Shown in pieces: positions 19,817-28,275 of a DNA stretch of 64,000 bases. The notes below the pieces were generated by a model. The model saw nothing but the letters and a program-made list of their open reading frames with translations. It searched no databases and was not told the DNA's origin. The translations under genes were made by a program, and so were the position numbers. The stretch's first letter is position 1, and every line of letters starts with the position of its first letter. This stretch comes from Planctomycetota bacterium (GTDB taxonomy: Bacteria; Planctomycetota; UBA1135; GCA-002748355), in NCBI GenBank assembly GCA_020638795.1, contig JACKHW010000006.1:434001-498000 (forward strand), read 5' to 3'.

Positions 19817-21349
19817 TCAGGACAGGCTGTGGCGACGCAGTTTGCCACGCAAGAGGAAGAGTACGAAGAACGCAGCGGCCCATTGAGTCAGGCACGTTCC
19901 GATCGAGTAGGTATCGAACGGATCCCACGGCGATGTCGAGCCACTTTTGGCCCAGCTCAGCGATTGTTGGAACCACCACCCGAGCAGGACGACGAACTGC
20001 AGCGGAATCAGAGCTGCGAGCAGGACATCGAACCATGCTCCCAACGGGCGCCGCGTTGGATCATCGCGGATCCAGTTCTCGCGAAACTCGCGAAATCCGA
20101 CTGCCTTGACGGCGAGCACGCAAAGGAAACCACTCACGAGAAGCCCGAGTCCCCAAACCCAGTCTTGATTGGAGAGGAACTCGAGATTGAGTGCGGATGG
20201 CAAACCGACGAGGAGTGCCGCCACGGTGACGACCAGGATCGACCGGTGACGATCGAATCCGAGATCCATCATGCATCGAGTCGCGAGTTCGACCATCGCG
20301 ATCAAGGACGTGATCGCGGCAAACGCGAGTGTGAGAAAGAACGCAGCCGCGAGCCAGCGCCCGGCAGGCCCGATTTCGCCGAAGAGCTGGGGGATCCAGA
20401 CCATCGCCATGCCGGTGTTGCCGGGAGAGTTCGTCTGCAGGACCTGAACGGGGTCGGCGCTGGCGAGCGGCGCGAGTGCGAAGATCGCTGGCACGATCGC
20501 GAGTGCAGCGATCAGGCTCGCTACGTTGTTGCCGATGCCCGTCATCACTGCGTTGCCGATGCCCGTGCCTTTGTCGGCACTCCCGATTGCGAACGTCAGA
20601 AGCAGGCCCCATCCGGCACCCGTCGAGAACGCACTCTGTGACAGTGCCTCGAGCCAAGGTGAAGCCGTGGCGAGCTGATCTCCATTGACCTTGAAGAGCC
20701 ACGCCACACCCTGGCCCGCGCCGTCGCGCGTCAATCCGAAGATCATGAGTACGAACAACAACGCGAACAGGGTCGGCAAGAGGATCTTGTTGGCGCGTTC
20801 GATACCGTTGCGCAAGCCACGCGATACGAAATACGCCGAGATGACGAGCGCCACGACGGTTGCGAGTGTCGCGAGTCCGCCTTGTGCACGACCGACGAAC
20901 CAATCCGTTGCGGTCTTCGTGTCCATGTCGGCGACGTTGCCAGCCAGCGACTCGTACACGTAGATGCCACACCAGCCCGCGACGACCGCGTAGTAGCAGA
21001 GGATCATCGTCGTGCAGAGAGCGACGAACGCGCCAATGAACCCGAACCGCGGACCGAGCATCGAACCCAGCGAGGCAATGACGCCATGACGCGTCGATCT
21101 CCCGATCGAGAACTCGACGATCAGCAGTGGAATCGACCAACTGAAGAGGAAGATCATCCACGGGATCAAGAACGTCCCGCCGCCATCGAACTTCGCGAGA
21201 ATGCGCGGGAAGCGCCAAATGTTCCCCGTGCCGATCGCCATGCCGAGTGCCACGAGCACGAGTGCCCAACGCGAACTGAACACGTCCGCAGCCAGCGAAG
21301 AGCGGGATGTGTCGTTCCCCGCACCGAACCCAGGATCTGACTCCGACAT
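19817..21349 (-). CDS. Sodium-dependent symporter, neurotransmitter/amino-acid (SNF/NSS) family
   Basis: A 510-residue inner-membrane transporter of the LeuT family with about 12 predicted helices. The hallmark first helix with the unwound sodium site is clear (ALGMAIGTGNIWRFP). Bacterial members take up amino acids with sodium; the substrate is not predictable here. It lies directly upstream of metF on the minus strand and diverges from urocanase, whose start codon is 59 bases away. Confidence 0.93.
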   Translation of the reverse strand: MSESDPGFGAGNDTSRSSLAADVFSSRWALVLVALGMAIGTGNIWRFPRILAKFDGGGTFLIPWMIFLFSWSIPLLIVEFSIGRSTRHGVIASLGSMLGPRFGFIGAFVALCTTMILCYYAVVAGWCGIYVYESLAGNVADMDTKTATDWFVGRAQGGLATLATVVALVISAYFVSRGLRNGIERANKILLPTLFALLFVLMIFGLTRDGAGQGVAWLFKVNGDQLATASPWLEALSQSAFSTGAGWGLLLTFAIGSADKGTGIGNAVMTGIGNNVASLIAALAIVPAIFALAPLASADPVQVLQTNSPGNTGMAMVWIPQLFGEIGPAGRWLAAAFFLTLAFAAITSLIAMVELATRCMMDLGFDRHRSILVVTVAALLVGLPSALNLEFLSNQDWVWGLGLLVSGFLCVLAVKAVGFREFRENWIRDDPTRRPLGAWFDVLLAALIPLQFVVLLGWWFQQSLSWAKSGSTSPWDPFDTYSIGTCLTQWAAAFFVLFLLRGKLRRHSLS

Positions 21350-21408
21350 CCCAGGATCGTCGTCGCTTCGCGCTCTCGATGCCAGTGCTGGCTGGTAAGC
21401 TTCGCGCC

Positions 21409-23064
21409 ATGACCGATGTCCAGACCATTCGCGCTCCGCGCGGCACGACGCTGACCTGCGCCAACTGGCAGATCGAAGCCGCCTATCGCATGATCCAGAA
21501 CAACCTCGATCCGGAAGTTGCCGAGCGACCGGAGGACTTGGTCGTCTATGGCGGTTCGGGCAAAGCGGCGAGGTCGTGGCCCGATTACAACCGCATCATC
21601 GCGGCGCTGAAGCGCTTGCGTCCCGACGAGACGCTACTCGTCCAGTCCGGTCGAGCCGTCGGTGTAGTGCAGACCCATGAGGGCGCGCCCCGCGTGTTGA
21701 TCGCCAACAGCAACCTCGTCGGGAAGTGGGCGAACTGGGACGAGTTCCGTCGACTCGACGAAATGGGGCTCATCATGTTCGGCCAGATGACCGCCGGTTC
21801 TTGGATCTATATCGGCACGCAAGGAATCCTGCAGGGGACCTACGAGACGTTCGCGGCCGCGGCGCGCAAGCATTATGGCGCGAGTGCCAACCTCGAAGGG
21901 CGTCTCGTCGTCACGGCCGGTTGTGGAGGCATGGGTGGTGCGCAGCCGCGAGCCGTGACCATGTGCGGCGGCGTTTGTCTGATGGCGGACGTCGATGGTT
22001 CGAGGGCACACAAGCGCGTGCACGATCGATATCTCGATCTCGCGACCGACAATCTCGATAACGCCATCGCGAAGGCGCTAAGGGCCAAGGACAAGCGTGA
22101 AGCGTTCTCCGTGTGCTGGATCGGCAATGCCGTCGAGCTCTTGGGTGAGCTGAACGAGCGCGGGGAGATTCCCGACATGGTCACCGACCAGACGAGTGCG
22201 CACGATCTGCTCAACGGCTACTACCCCGTTGGCTACGGATTCGAAGAGGCGTGCCGCTTGCGCGCGTCGGATCCGGACAAGTATTTGTTCGAAGCCAAGA
22301 CGACCGTGCGCCGACACGTCGAGCTCATGCTCGAATTCCTCGACAAGGGATCGGTCGTGTTCGACTACGGGAACAACATCCGGACGGCAGCTGCCGAGGA
22401 AGGGTTGGCCTATGCCTATCGCTTCCCCGGCTTCGTCCCCGCATACATCCGTGATCTCTTCTGTGAAGGGAAAGGTCCGTATCGTTGGGTCGCTCTGAGC
22501 GGCGACCCTGCCGACATCCATCGAACCGACGAGCTCGTCCTCGAGATGTTTGCGGACAACAAGTTCCTCTGCGATTGGATCCGAGTGGCGCGTGATGGCT
22601 TCGCGTTTCAGGGGCTGCCCGCGCGCATTTGTTGGCTCGGATGCAAGGAGCGTGCGGACTTCGCGATGCGGGTGAACGATCTCGTAGCAATGGGTGAGAT
22701 CTCCGCTCCGATCGTGTTCGGTCGAGATCACCTCGACTGTGGTTCGGTCGCGAGTCCGTATCGCGAGACCGAAGCCATGAAAGACGGCTCCGACGCCATT
22801 GCCGACTGGCCGATCCTCAATGCGCTCGTCAGTTGTGCAAGCGGTGCGACGTGGACCAGCTTCCACCATGGCGGTGGTGTCGGCATGGGATACAGCTTGC
22901 ACGCCGGACAGGTCTGTGTCGCCGACGGCACGCCCGAAGCGCGCGAGCGCTTGCGCCGGGTCCTGACGAACGATCCCGCGATGGGCGTGATTCGGCACGC
23001 TGATGCAGGCTACGAACTCGCGGAACGTGCCGCCGAGAAGTTCGGTGTCGACCTCGCCAGGTGA
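21409..23064 (+). CDS. hutU: Urocanate hydratase
   Basis: A 551-residue enzyme of histidine catabolism that converts urocanate to imidazolone propionate with tightly bound NAD. It shows the family's GCGGMGGAQPRAVTMCGG segment, the DQTSAHDLLNGYYP motif, HLDCGSVASPYRETE and, near the C-terminus, FHHGGGVGMGYS. Length is normal. The start is the ATG that gives MTDVQTIRAPRG; upstream frame is unrelated. The other hut genes are not in the window. The divergent amino-acid-type symporter may serve the same pathway, which is inference. Confidence 0.97.
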   Translation: MTDVQTIRAPRGTTLTCANWQIEAAYRMIQNNLDPEVAERPEDLVVYGGSGKAARSWPDYNRIIAALKRLRPDETLLVQSGRAVGVVQTHEGAPRVLIANSNLVGKWANWDEFRRLDEMGLIMFGQMTAGSWIYIGTQGILQGTYETFAAAARKHYGASANLEGRLVVTAGCGGMGGAQPRAVTMCGGVCLMADVDGSRAHKRVHDRYLDLATDNLDNAIAKALRAKDKREAFSVCWIGNAVELLGELNERGEIPDMVTDQTSAHDLLNGYYPVGYGFEEACRLRASDPDKYLFEAKTTVRRHVELMLEFLDKGSVVFDYGNNIRTAAAEEGLAYAYRFPGFVPAYIRDLFCEGKGPYRWVALSGDPADIHRTDELVLEMFADNKFLCDWIRVARDGFAFQGLPARICWLGCKERADFAMRVNDLVAMGEISAPIVFGRDHLDCGSVASPYRETEAMKDGSDAIADWPILNALVSCASGATWTSFHHGGGVGMGYSLHAGQVCVADGTPEARERLRRVLTNDPAMGVIRHADAGYELAERAAEKFGVDLAR

Positions 23065-23080
23065 AGGGCGTCGTGAGCGG

Positions 23081-24097
23081 TCAGGCGTAGAGTCGTTCGA
23101 TTCGCGCGATTCGCTTCGATAGCGGTGGATGCGTCGAGAGCGCGTTGCCGCCGCCGCGGAGCTTTCGCATCGGGTTGACGATCCACAAGTGCTGCGTCGC
23201 GCGATTCGCTCGTCGCATCGGCGTCGTATCCAAGCTGAGCTTGTGAAGTGCGTTCACGAGGGCTTGTGGATCGCGCGTCAACTCGACGCTCGTCGCGTCC
23301 GCGAGGTATTCGCGCTCGCGTGAGACCGCAGCCTGCAGGAGTCGAGAAAAAAGCGGTGCGATGATGGCTAGTACGAGCACGACGACCATCGCGATCACGT
23401 GAGCACCCGACTTTCCACGTTCGCCGCGCGAGTAATTCATGCCGCGTCCGTGCCAGAGGCTGCGAAGACCGAGATCCGCGAGCATCGCGATCGAGCCGAC
23501 GAGGACCGCCATCAGGACCATGAAGCCCGTATCGCCGTTCTTGATGTGGCCGAGCTCGTGCGCCATCACGGCCTGGAGTTCGGCTCGGTCCAGCTTCTCC
23601 CGCAAACCGGTCGTGATCGCGACGTGCGCCTCGTCGGTCTTGAACCCGGTCGCGAAGGCGTTCGGACTCGATTCCTCAATGATCCAAATCTTGGGTGGCG
23701 GCATCGCGGCAGCGATCGCGGCTTCGTGCACGACATTCCAGAGCTGGGTGTCTTCACCTGGCAGGAGTTCGCGCGCGCCTGCGCTCATCATGACGAGGCG
23801 CGTTCCTGCGGCGCGCGCGATCCAGTACTGGACGCCGGCGAACACGAGGCCGCCGAGGAGGCCGATCAGCCAGTTGTCCCATGTCGCACCGAGCGCCGTG
23901 CCGAGCGCCGCCATCGTGAGGAAGAGCACGAAGGCGAGCACGAACGAGCGACGCCGATTCTGCCGTTGTAGAGATCGGAAGTCCGTGCGGGGCCCGCGCA
24001 CGGGCGCTCGAGTGCTCGACACGTTCGTTAGATCAGCTACCGAAGTCGACTTTGACCGGCTCGCGCGCGACTGCGTCTTCGAGCTCGAAGAACTCAC
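23081..24097 (-). CDS. htpX: HtpX-like M48 zinc metalloprotease
   Basis: A membrane protease of up to 338 residues acting in membrane-protein quality control. Two helices (about residues 51-70 and 76-95) precede the zinc motif MAHELGHIKNGD (His180, Glu181, His184), with the third ligand Glu263 in SREREYLADA. Two more hydrophobic segments lie between. The first 40 residues are Ser/Thr/Arg-rich; the ATG at 24097 overlaps lemA by 65 bases, while a GTG at 24022 would start 10 bases after the lemA stop and keep all conserved parts. The lemA-htpX pairing is common in bacteria. Confidence 0.9.
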   Translation of the reverse strand: MSSSSSKTQSRASRSKSTSVADLTNVSSTRAPVRGPRTDFRSLQRQNRRRSFVLAFVLFLTMAALGTALGATWDNWLIGLLGGLVFAGVQYWIARAAGTRLVMMSAGARELLPGEDTQLWNVVHEAAIAAAMPPPKIWIIEESSPNAFATGFKTDEAHVAITTGLREKLDRAELQAVMAHELGHIKNGDTGFMVLMAVLVGSIAMLADLGLRSLWHGRGMNYSRGERGKSGAHVIAMVVVLVLAIIAPLFSRLLQAAVSREREYLADATSVELTRDPQALVNALHKLSLDTTPMRRANRATQHLWIVNPMRKLRGGGNALSTHPPLSKRIARIERLYA

Positions 24098-24611
24098 TCT
24101 TGTCGAAGCCGAACGTACCTGCGAGCAGGTTGCTCGGGAACTGCTCGACCTTGTTGTTGTACCGCAGCACGGAGTCGTTGTAGCTCTGCCGCGCGAACCC
24201 GATGCGATTCTCGGTCGTCGTCAACTCTTCTTGGAGCTGGAGCATCGTCGTGTTGGCTTTGAGCTCGGGGTAGTTCTCGGCGACGGCGAAGAGGGAGCGA
24301 AGCGTCGACGTCAGCATGTTCTCGGCGCGTGCGTGCTCTTCCACACCCTTCGCGTCGATAGCCATTTGGCGAGCTTTGGTCACGGCTTCGAGAGTCTCAC
24401 GCTCGTGCTTGAGATAGCCCTTGGCGGTTTCGACGAGATTGGGGATGAGGTCGTAGCGTCGCTTGAGTTGAACGTCGACCTGGCTCCAGGCGTTCTTGAC
24501 CTCGTTGCGGCCCGAGACGAGGCCGTTGTAGAGCGCGATCACGAAGAACACGAGGAGGACGATGACGCCGAGCGCGACGTAGAGAGCGGTGTTGGCCAGT
24601 AGGAAGATCAT
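24033..24611 (-). CDS. lemA: LemA family membrane protein
   Basis: A 192-residue protein with one N-terminal transmembrane helix (ALYVALGVIVLLVFFVIALYN) followed by a helical bundle. Family motifs: NEVKNAWSQVDVQLKRRYDL, IPNLVETAKGY, the YPELKAN segment, and the C-terminal FGFDKSEFFE. The function of LemA proteins is not settled. The HtpX-type protease gene overlaps or closely follows it, so the two form an operon. A 51-base gap separates it from the thioredoxin-like gene upstream. Confidence 0.94.
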   Translation of the reverse strand: MIFLLANTALYVALGVIVLLVFFVIALYNGLVSGRNEVKNAWSQVDVQLKRRYDLIPNLVETAKGYLKHERETLEAVTKARQMAIDAKGVEEHARAENMLTSTLRSLFAVAENYPELKANTTMLQLQEELTTTENRIGFARQSYNDSVLRYNNKVEQFPSNLLAGTFGFDKSEFFELEDAVAREPVKVDFGS

Positions 24612-24662
24612 TCGGGTTCCGTCGTTCCTGAGGAGTGGTGCTGAGGATACCGAGTCGATGCG

Positions 24663-25778
24663 TCAACCGCGTCTGCGAACGGCTTGCTTCTTGCGCGCTT
24701 CGTCGCGTGCGCGCTCGATTGCGCGACCGTTCTCGCGGAGCGCGTCGATGATGAAGGCGGCATCCTCTTCGCTCATGTGACGCCGCGCCTTTTGGAGGCA
24801 CGTTGCGAAATGGTCGACCTCCGCCTCAGTCACGGGGAAGCCCACGTTGCCGCCGGGGCCCGTTCCGTGGGCGACCATTTCGAGCTTGTCCGGATCGAGG
24901 ATGGAGAACCACGGGATTCCACCCCCGCGCTTTTGGCACAGCAAGTCGGCGATGAGTTTGCCGTGCGTCATCTTCTCGATGTCGATCTTCACGATCACGA
25001 AGTCCTTGTCGAAGCGAGTCGCGATGTCCTTGCGCCCGAGGAACTCCTCGAGCTTGTGACACCAACCTCACCAGTCCGCAGTCGGGTACGCGAAGATGCG
25101 CCGCTTCGTCTTCGTTGCCGTCTCGCGCGCCGTTTCGAACAGCAGCGCCGCGTCGCTCGATTCCGGTTGCGTGTCGACGTTTTTGGTCTTGGCTACGTGA
25201 TCCGCCGGGACGGGCTCGGCAAGAAGCGCGGTGACGGTGCGCTCGACATCGGCGTTGGCGAGATCCGCGACGCGCAGTTTGCCGCTGCGATCGATGACGT
25301 AGTAGTCGGGGTAGCTATCGACACCGTAGGTTTGGACCGTCGTTCCTTCGGAATCGATGCAGACCGGCACGGAGATGTCATTGTCTTTCATCCATGCTGC
25401 CATGCGTTCCGATGCACTCTTCGTGTGGACCGCGATCAGGGCAAGACCTTGCCCTTGGAGTCGCCGATAGAGCGTTTGCAGCTCGGGCATCGACGAACGG
25501 CAAGGGCCTCACCAGACTCCCCAGAACTTCAAGAGCACGACTTTGCCACGCAGTGCGGCGAGCGTCGGGATCCCATCGGTGACCAACGTGCTGGTGTTCG
25601 CCCAACCAGTGACCGACAGCGCGGGGGCCGGCTTTCCTTCGAGTGCTGCTTTTGCGTCCGTTCGCTTCTCGCGTTGAAAGTCGTCCTGTCCAGACGCATT
25701 GCGGGCGAACGTGCCCAGAGACAACGGTGCGGTCAGCAAGAGGGCCAGGATCGTCGAACGAGTGGCCAGTGTTCTCAT
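24663..25778 (-). CDS. Two-domain thioredoxin-like protein with two in-frame TGA codons, probable double selenoprotein
   Basis: Reading through two TGA codons gives one 371-residue protein. GGAGG lies 10 bases before the ATG, and a signal peptide (residues 1-31) predicts a periplasmic product. Domain 1 (about 45-190) is TlpA/ResA-like: GKVVLLKFWGVW, then TGA at codon 90, then GPCRSSMPELQ, with the cis-proline in SYPDYYVIDRSGK. Domain 2 (about 210-345) is thioredoxin_7-like: RRIFAYPTADW, then TGA at codon 237, then GWCHKLEEFL, with cis-proline in GGGIPWFSILD. Both TGA codons fall exactly on the first Cys of CxxC, giving UGPC and UGWC. Coding quality is high on both sides and the frame is unbroken for 1.1 kb. 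Other genes in the window end normally at TGA, so TGA is not generally reassigned. Selenocysteine at both sites is the best explanation. The role is probably thiol-disulfide exchange or peroxide or methionine-sulfoxide related reduction outside the cytoplasm. Standard gene callers would split it into three pieces. Confidence 0.88.
25034..25053 (-). promoter_or_regulatory. Candidate SECIS hairpin after the second TGA
   Basis: Starting 15 bases after the TGA at 25068-25070, the transcript can form an 8-bp stem, GCTCGAGG with CCTCGGGC (one G-U pair), closed by a four-base AGTT loop. The loop lies 23-26 bases past the TGA and contains GU, which fits the spacing and the loop feature of bacterial SECIS elements. 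The hairpin is within coding sequence, as expected in bacteria. Confidence 0.6.
25461..25496 (-). promoter_or_regulatory. Candidate SECIS hairpin after the first TGA
   Basis: From 13 bases after the TGA at 25509-25511, the transcript can pair TCGTCGAT with ATCGGCGA (8 bp with one G-U), then, past an asymmetric internal loop, GAGC with GCTC around a seven-base TGCAAAC loop located 29-35 bases past the TGA. The position fits a bacterial SECIS, but the stem is less regular than the one at the second TGA. Confidence 0.45.
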
Positions 25779-25907
25779 CGGGCTTCCTCCGATCGGTTCG
25801 TGGGATGCCAGTATCGACGTGCTCCGTGGTTCTCGTTTCGGGACGCGACGCTGGCCAAAGCCGCGAGGATAGCCAAATCACGCTGCTAGGATATCCGGCG
25901 TTTTGGA

Positions 25908-25940
25908 GCGTTGCGTGCTCGCAAAGGCAGCACGCAACGC
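25908..25940 (+). repeat. Perfect 12-bp inverted repeat in the 5' leader of secreted copy C
   Basis: GCGTTGCGTGCT and AGCACGCAACGC are separated by nine bases, giving a very stable hairpin that ends 43 bases before the ATG at 25984. The gene on the other side is divergent, so it is not a terminator for an upstream gene. It could be a protein-binding palindrome, an mRNA stabiliser or an attenuator. Confidence 0.55.
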
Positions 25941-25983
25941 CGTTCCGCAGTGCTTTCCTTCGTCTCACGTTCGAGGCCTCGTC

Positions 25984-26952
25984 ATGATGCGGTCCCTGTC
26001 ACTTTCGCTCGTAGCAGCCGTTCTCCTTGGAGTAGGCGTCACGAATGCGCAAACCACTCCGTGCGCATCGCTCAACGACTCCAACACCAACGTCGCCAAC
26101 TTCATCAGTTCGCGCAATCTCAGCAGGCCCAATAGTTGGGGGTGGCGCTATGTGCCTGCGGCGACCCAGATCGCCCGTGGTCTGCGCATCTTCACGAACA
26201 ACTCGTTCACGACGGGTTTCATGCAACTCGAGATCTGGGACGAGGACACGACGACGATGATGCCCGGCAAGCGGATCGCGACGGGCACGTTCTATGCGCC
26301 GAAGTCCGCTACGGCCGATTGGGTCGGCACCAACTTCGACAAGCAGGTGCTGATGCAGAACGGCAAGTCGTATTGGTTCGTGTGGGTGGAAATCGGCTGG
26401 GCGACGTTCCCCACCGAGCCAGGCGGTACTTCGATGCCTGCGGCCGCGGTGTGGAATGGTACCGCGTGGCAAACGGCGACGACGGACCAGCTCAAGTTCC
26501 GTCTCTACTGCTCGATGATCGACACGAAGGGGGCAGCGGCCTTCGGGACTCCCTGCGCTGGTGCTTCCGGGTCGATCGGAACCGCCTTCACCAATCTCAC
26601 GCCGAACATCGGCAATGCCGACTATCGCATCGAAGGGACAGGGCTACCGAGCGGTGCGCCGACCGCGATCATCCTCGGCGCGATCGCCAACTTCCCCTCG
26701 GTCCCGTTCGGCGGCGTCGCTCCGGGTTGTTCTCTCAACACCGACATCGTCGTGACCATTGGTGCTGCGACGGGTATGGGAGACGTGCGCGCGAGTGCTG
26801 CGGCAGGCCACCTCTTCTTGCCGCTCGGGATTCCCAACAACCCGTCGCTCGTCGGCGCGTACATCGGAGTGCAGTTCGCGACGTTCGACGCGCAATCGGC
26901 CAACGCACTCAAATACGTCTTCACGAACGCCGTTCGGACGACCGTGTACTGA
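25984..26952 (+). CDS. Secreted protein with C-terminal Cys module (copy C)
   Basis: A 322-residue exported protein. The ATG at 25984 starts a clear signal peptide (LSLSLVAAVLLGVGVTNAQ) and has GAGG 7 bases upstream; a second ATG follows immediately. The N-terminal half (WGWRYVPAATQIARGLRIF, MQLEIWDED, SYWFVWVEIGW) looks like a beta-sandwich of the jelly-roll or choice-of-anchor kind. The C-terminal module has PGCSLNTDIVVT, then LPLGIPNNPSLVGAYIGVQF, shared with the other secreted copies. No catalytic motif is seen. It ends at a strong bidirectional terminator facing copy B. Confidence 0.75.
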   Translation: MMRSLSLSLVAAVLLGVGVTNAQTTPCASLNDSNTNVANFISSRNLSRPNSWGWRYVPAATQIARGLRIFTNNSFTTGFMQLEIWDEDTTTMMPGKRIATGTFYAPKSATADWVGTNFDKQVLMQNGKSYWFVWVEIGWATFPTEPGGTSMPAAAVWNGTAWQTATTDQLKFRLYCSMIDTKGAAAFGTPCAGASGSIGTAFTNLTPNIGNADYRIEGTGLPSGAPTAIILGAIANFPSVPFGGVAPGCSLNTDIVVTIGAATGMGDVRASAAAGHLFLPLGIPNNPSLVGAYIGVQFATFDAQSANALKYVFTNAVRTTVY

Positions 26953-26963
26953 ACGTGGTACGT

Positions 26964-27000
26964 GATGAAGGGGAAGCAGGATGCTGCTCCCCCCTTCATC
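26964..27000. terminator. Bidirectional terminator hairpin between two secreted-protein genes
   Basis: A 10-bp outer stem (GATGAAGGGG / CCCCTTCATC) encloses an inner AGCAG / CTGCT stem with a GATG loop. It lies 12 bases after the stop of copy C and 58 bases after the stop of copy B on the other strand. No long T-run, but the hairpin is the strongest in this gap. Confidence 0.7.
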
Positions 27001-27057
27001 GTCCTTCGCGTGCCGTGACGCGAGTGCTGTCGTGGGCCGAAAACGACCCAGGACGGC

Positions 27058-28131
27058 TCAGCGATACTGCGTCACGAGGCCGTAGCCCTGCGTCGAGCCC
27101 GTTGCGGTCGTCACGGTATCGGGATTGAGGCCGGCCGAGCTATACGCGTAGATGCGGGTCAGGCCGGTCGTCGGGCCGCCGGAGATCGTGTTCGTGAGGC
27201 CGTTCGCCGAGTAGACGTTGATCGGCGTGATGCCCTGCTTGAACCAGAACATCTGCGTGTAGAACGTCGCGTTCGCGAGGTTGTTGTCGTTCGGGATGCC
27301 GAGCGAGAAGCTGACGTCCGCGTTGGATCCCGTCGACGGAGCAACGAGGAGCAGCGCCAGGTCGTTCATCAGGTTGCATCCGCCCGGAAGCGTGATGTTG
27401 AGCGGCGTGAAGCCGAGCACGAGAACGCCAGGAGGATTCGATGCTTCGTAGCCACTGCCCTTGAACGTCGTCGTGTTGCCGATGACGAGCGTCGTGGCAT
27501 CGCCGGTGTGCACCGGCATGCTCGTGACGCCGCTCGGCTGGCAGCCGAGGTAGGCGCCGTTGCGTACCGAGCTACCGACTGCCGTCGTCGATTGACGGTG
27601 AGCGTCGAGCGGGTACGTGTTGATGGCCGTGCCGTACGTGCGAATCTCGAGCAGGAGATGACGCTTGGCGAGCATGCCCGTGTAGACGAAGGTCGTGCCC
27701 GTGTCGAACGGGATCTTGAAGTCGAAGTTGTTGTTCGCGAGCTTCGGTGGAACGATCGTGCGGCGCTTGATGACCTGCTTCTGCGACGCCGTGTCGATGT
27801 TGTTGGCGAACGTCGTCGAGAAGTTTGCACCGTCGATCGTCGATGGCGTCAAGGACAACCAGACGGCGACATCGGTGCTGAAGCCGCCGTAGTTGCCGCT
27901 CCCGAACCCGCTTGCCATGCGGAAGTCCAGGTTGCTCATCGTGATGGGTCGTGAGACGCCTTCGAAGTCCGTGTACTCCTGAATCTGGTGGTACCGCGTT
28001 GCGTACCACGACATCGGGATGTTGTTGTTCGTGTTGCCCAGGGGGTTGGCTGCCTTGGGGTGCAAAGTGCCGGTTTGGGCGAACAGCGGTACCGCCAGGA
28101 CAGCGAGAGCAGGAAGAACGAGTTTGTTCAT
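27058..28131 (-). CDS. Secreted beta-protein with C-terminal Cys module (copy B)
   Basis: A 357-residue exported protein with signal peptide LVLPALAVLAVPLFAQ after the ATG at 28131. The N-terminal domain (YHQIQEYTDFEG, MSNLDFRMASG, VAVWLSLTPSTIDGANFSTT, FKIPFDTGTTFVYTG) can be aligned with copy A, including the strand order. The C-terminal module reads LPGGCNLMNDLALLLV, then SFSLGIPNDNNLANATFYTQ. A and B are therefore full-length paralogues, while C and D share mainly the C-terminal part. Function unknown. Confidence 0.78.
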   Translation of the reverse strand: MNKLVLPALAVLAVPLFAQTGTLHPKAANPLGNTNNNIPMSWYATRYHQIQEYTDFEGVSRPITMSNLDFRMASGFGSGNYGGFSTDVAVWLSLTPSTIDGANFSTTFANNIDTASQKQVIKRRTIVPPKLANNNFDFKIPFDTGTTFVYTGMLAKRHLLLEIRTYGTAINTYPLDAHRQSTTAVGSSVRNGAYLGCQPSGVTSMPVHTGDATTLVIGNTTTFKGSGYEASNPPGVLVLGFTPLNITLPGGCNLMNDLALLLVAPSTGSNADVSFSLGIPNDNNLANATFYTQMFWFKQGITPINVYSANGLTNTISGGPTTGLTRIYAYSSAGLNPDTVTTATGSTQGYGLVTQYR

Positions 28132-28275
28132 GATCCTTCGGTGGAAGTGGTCAGGAGAAAGGAGCTGGCCAGAGTGCGAATTCACGACGCTCGAGCGACG
28201 GAACACACTGCCGACGTCAACATAGCGTCATACGGAGGGGGGGAGGCGCGTACGAGAGGTATTCGTATCGCAACT

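Noticed and set aside
24663..25778. Pseudogene with two nonsense mutations or three separate small genes
   Set aside because: Both stops are TGA, both fall exactly on the first Cys of CxxC, and the frame and coding quality are kept on both sides. Sec is the simpler reading, although a sequencing error cannot be excluded without other data.
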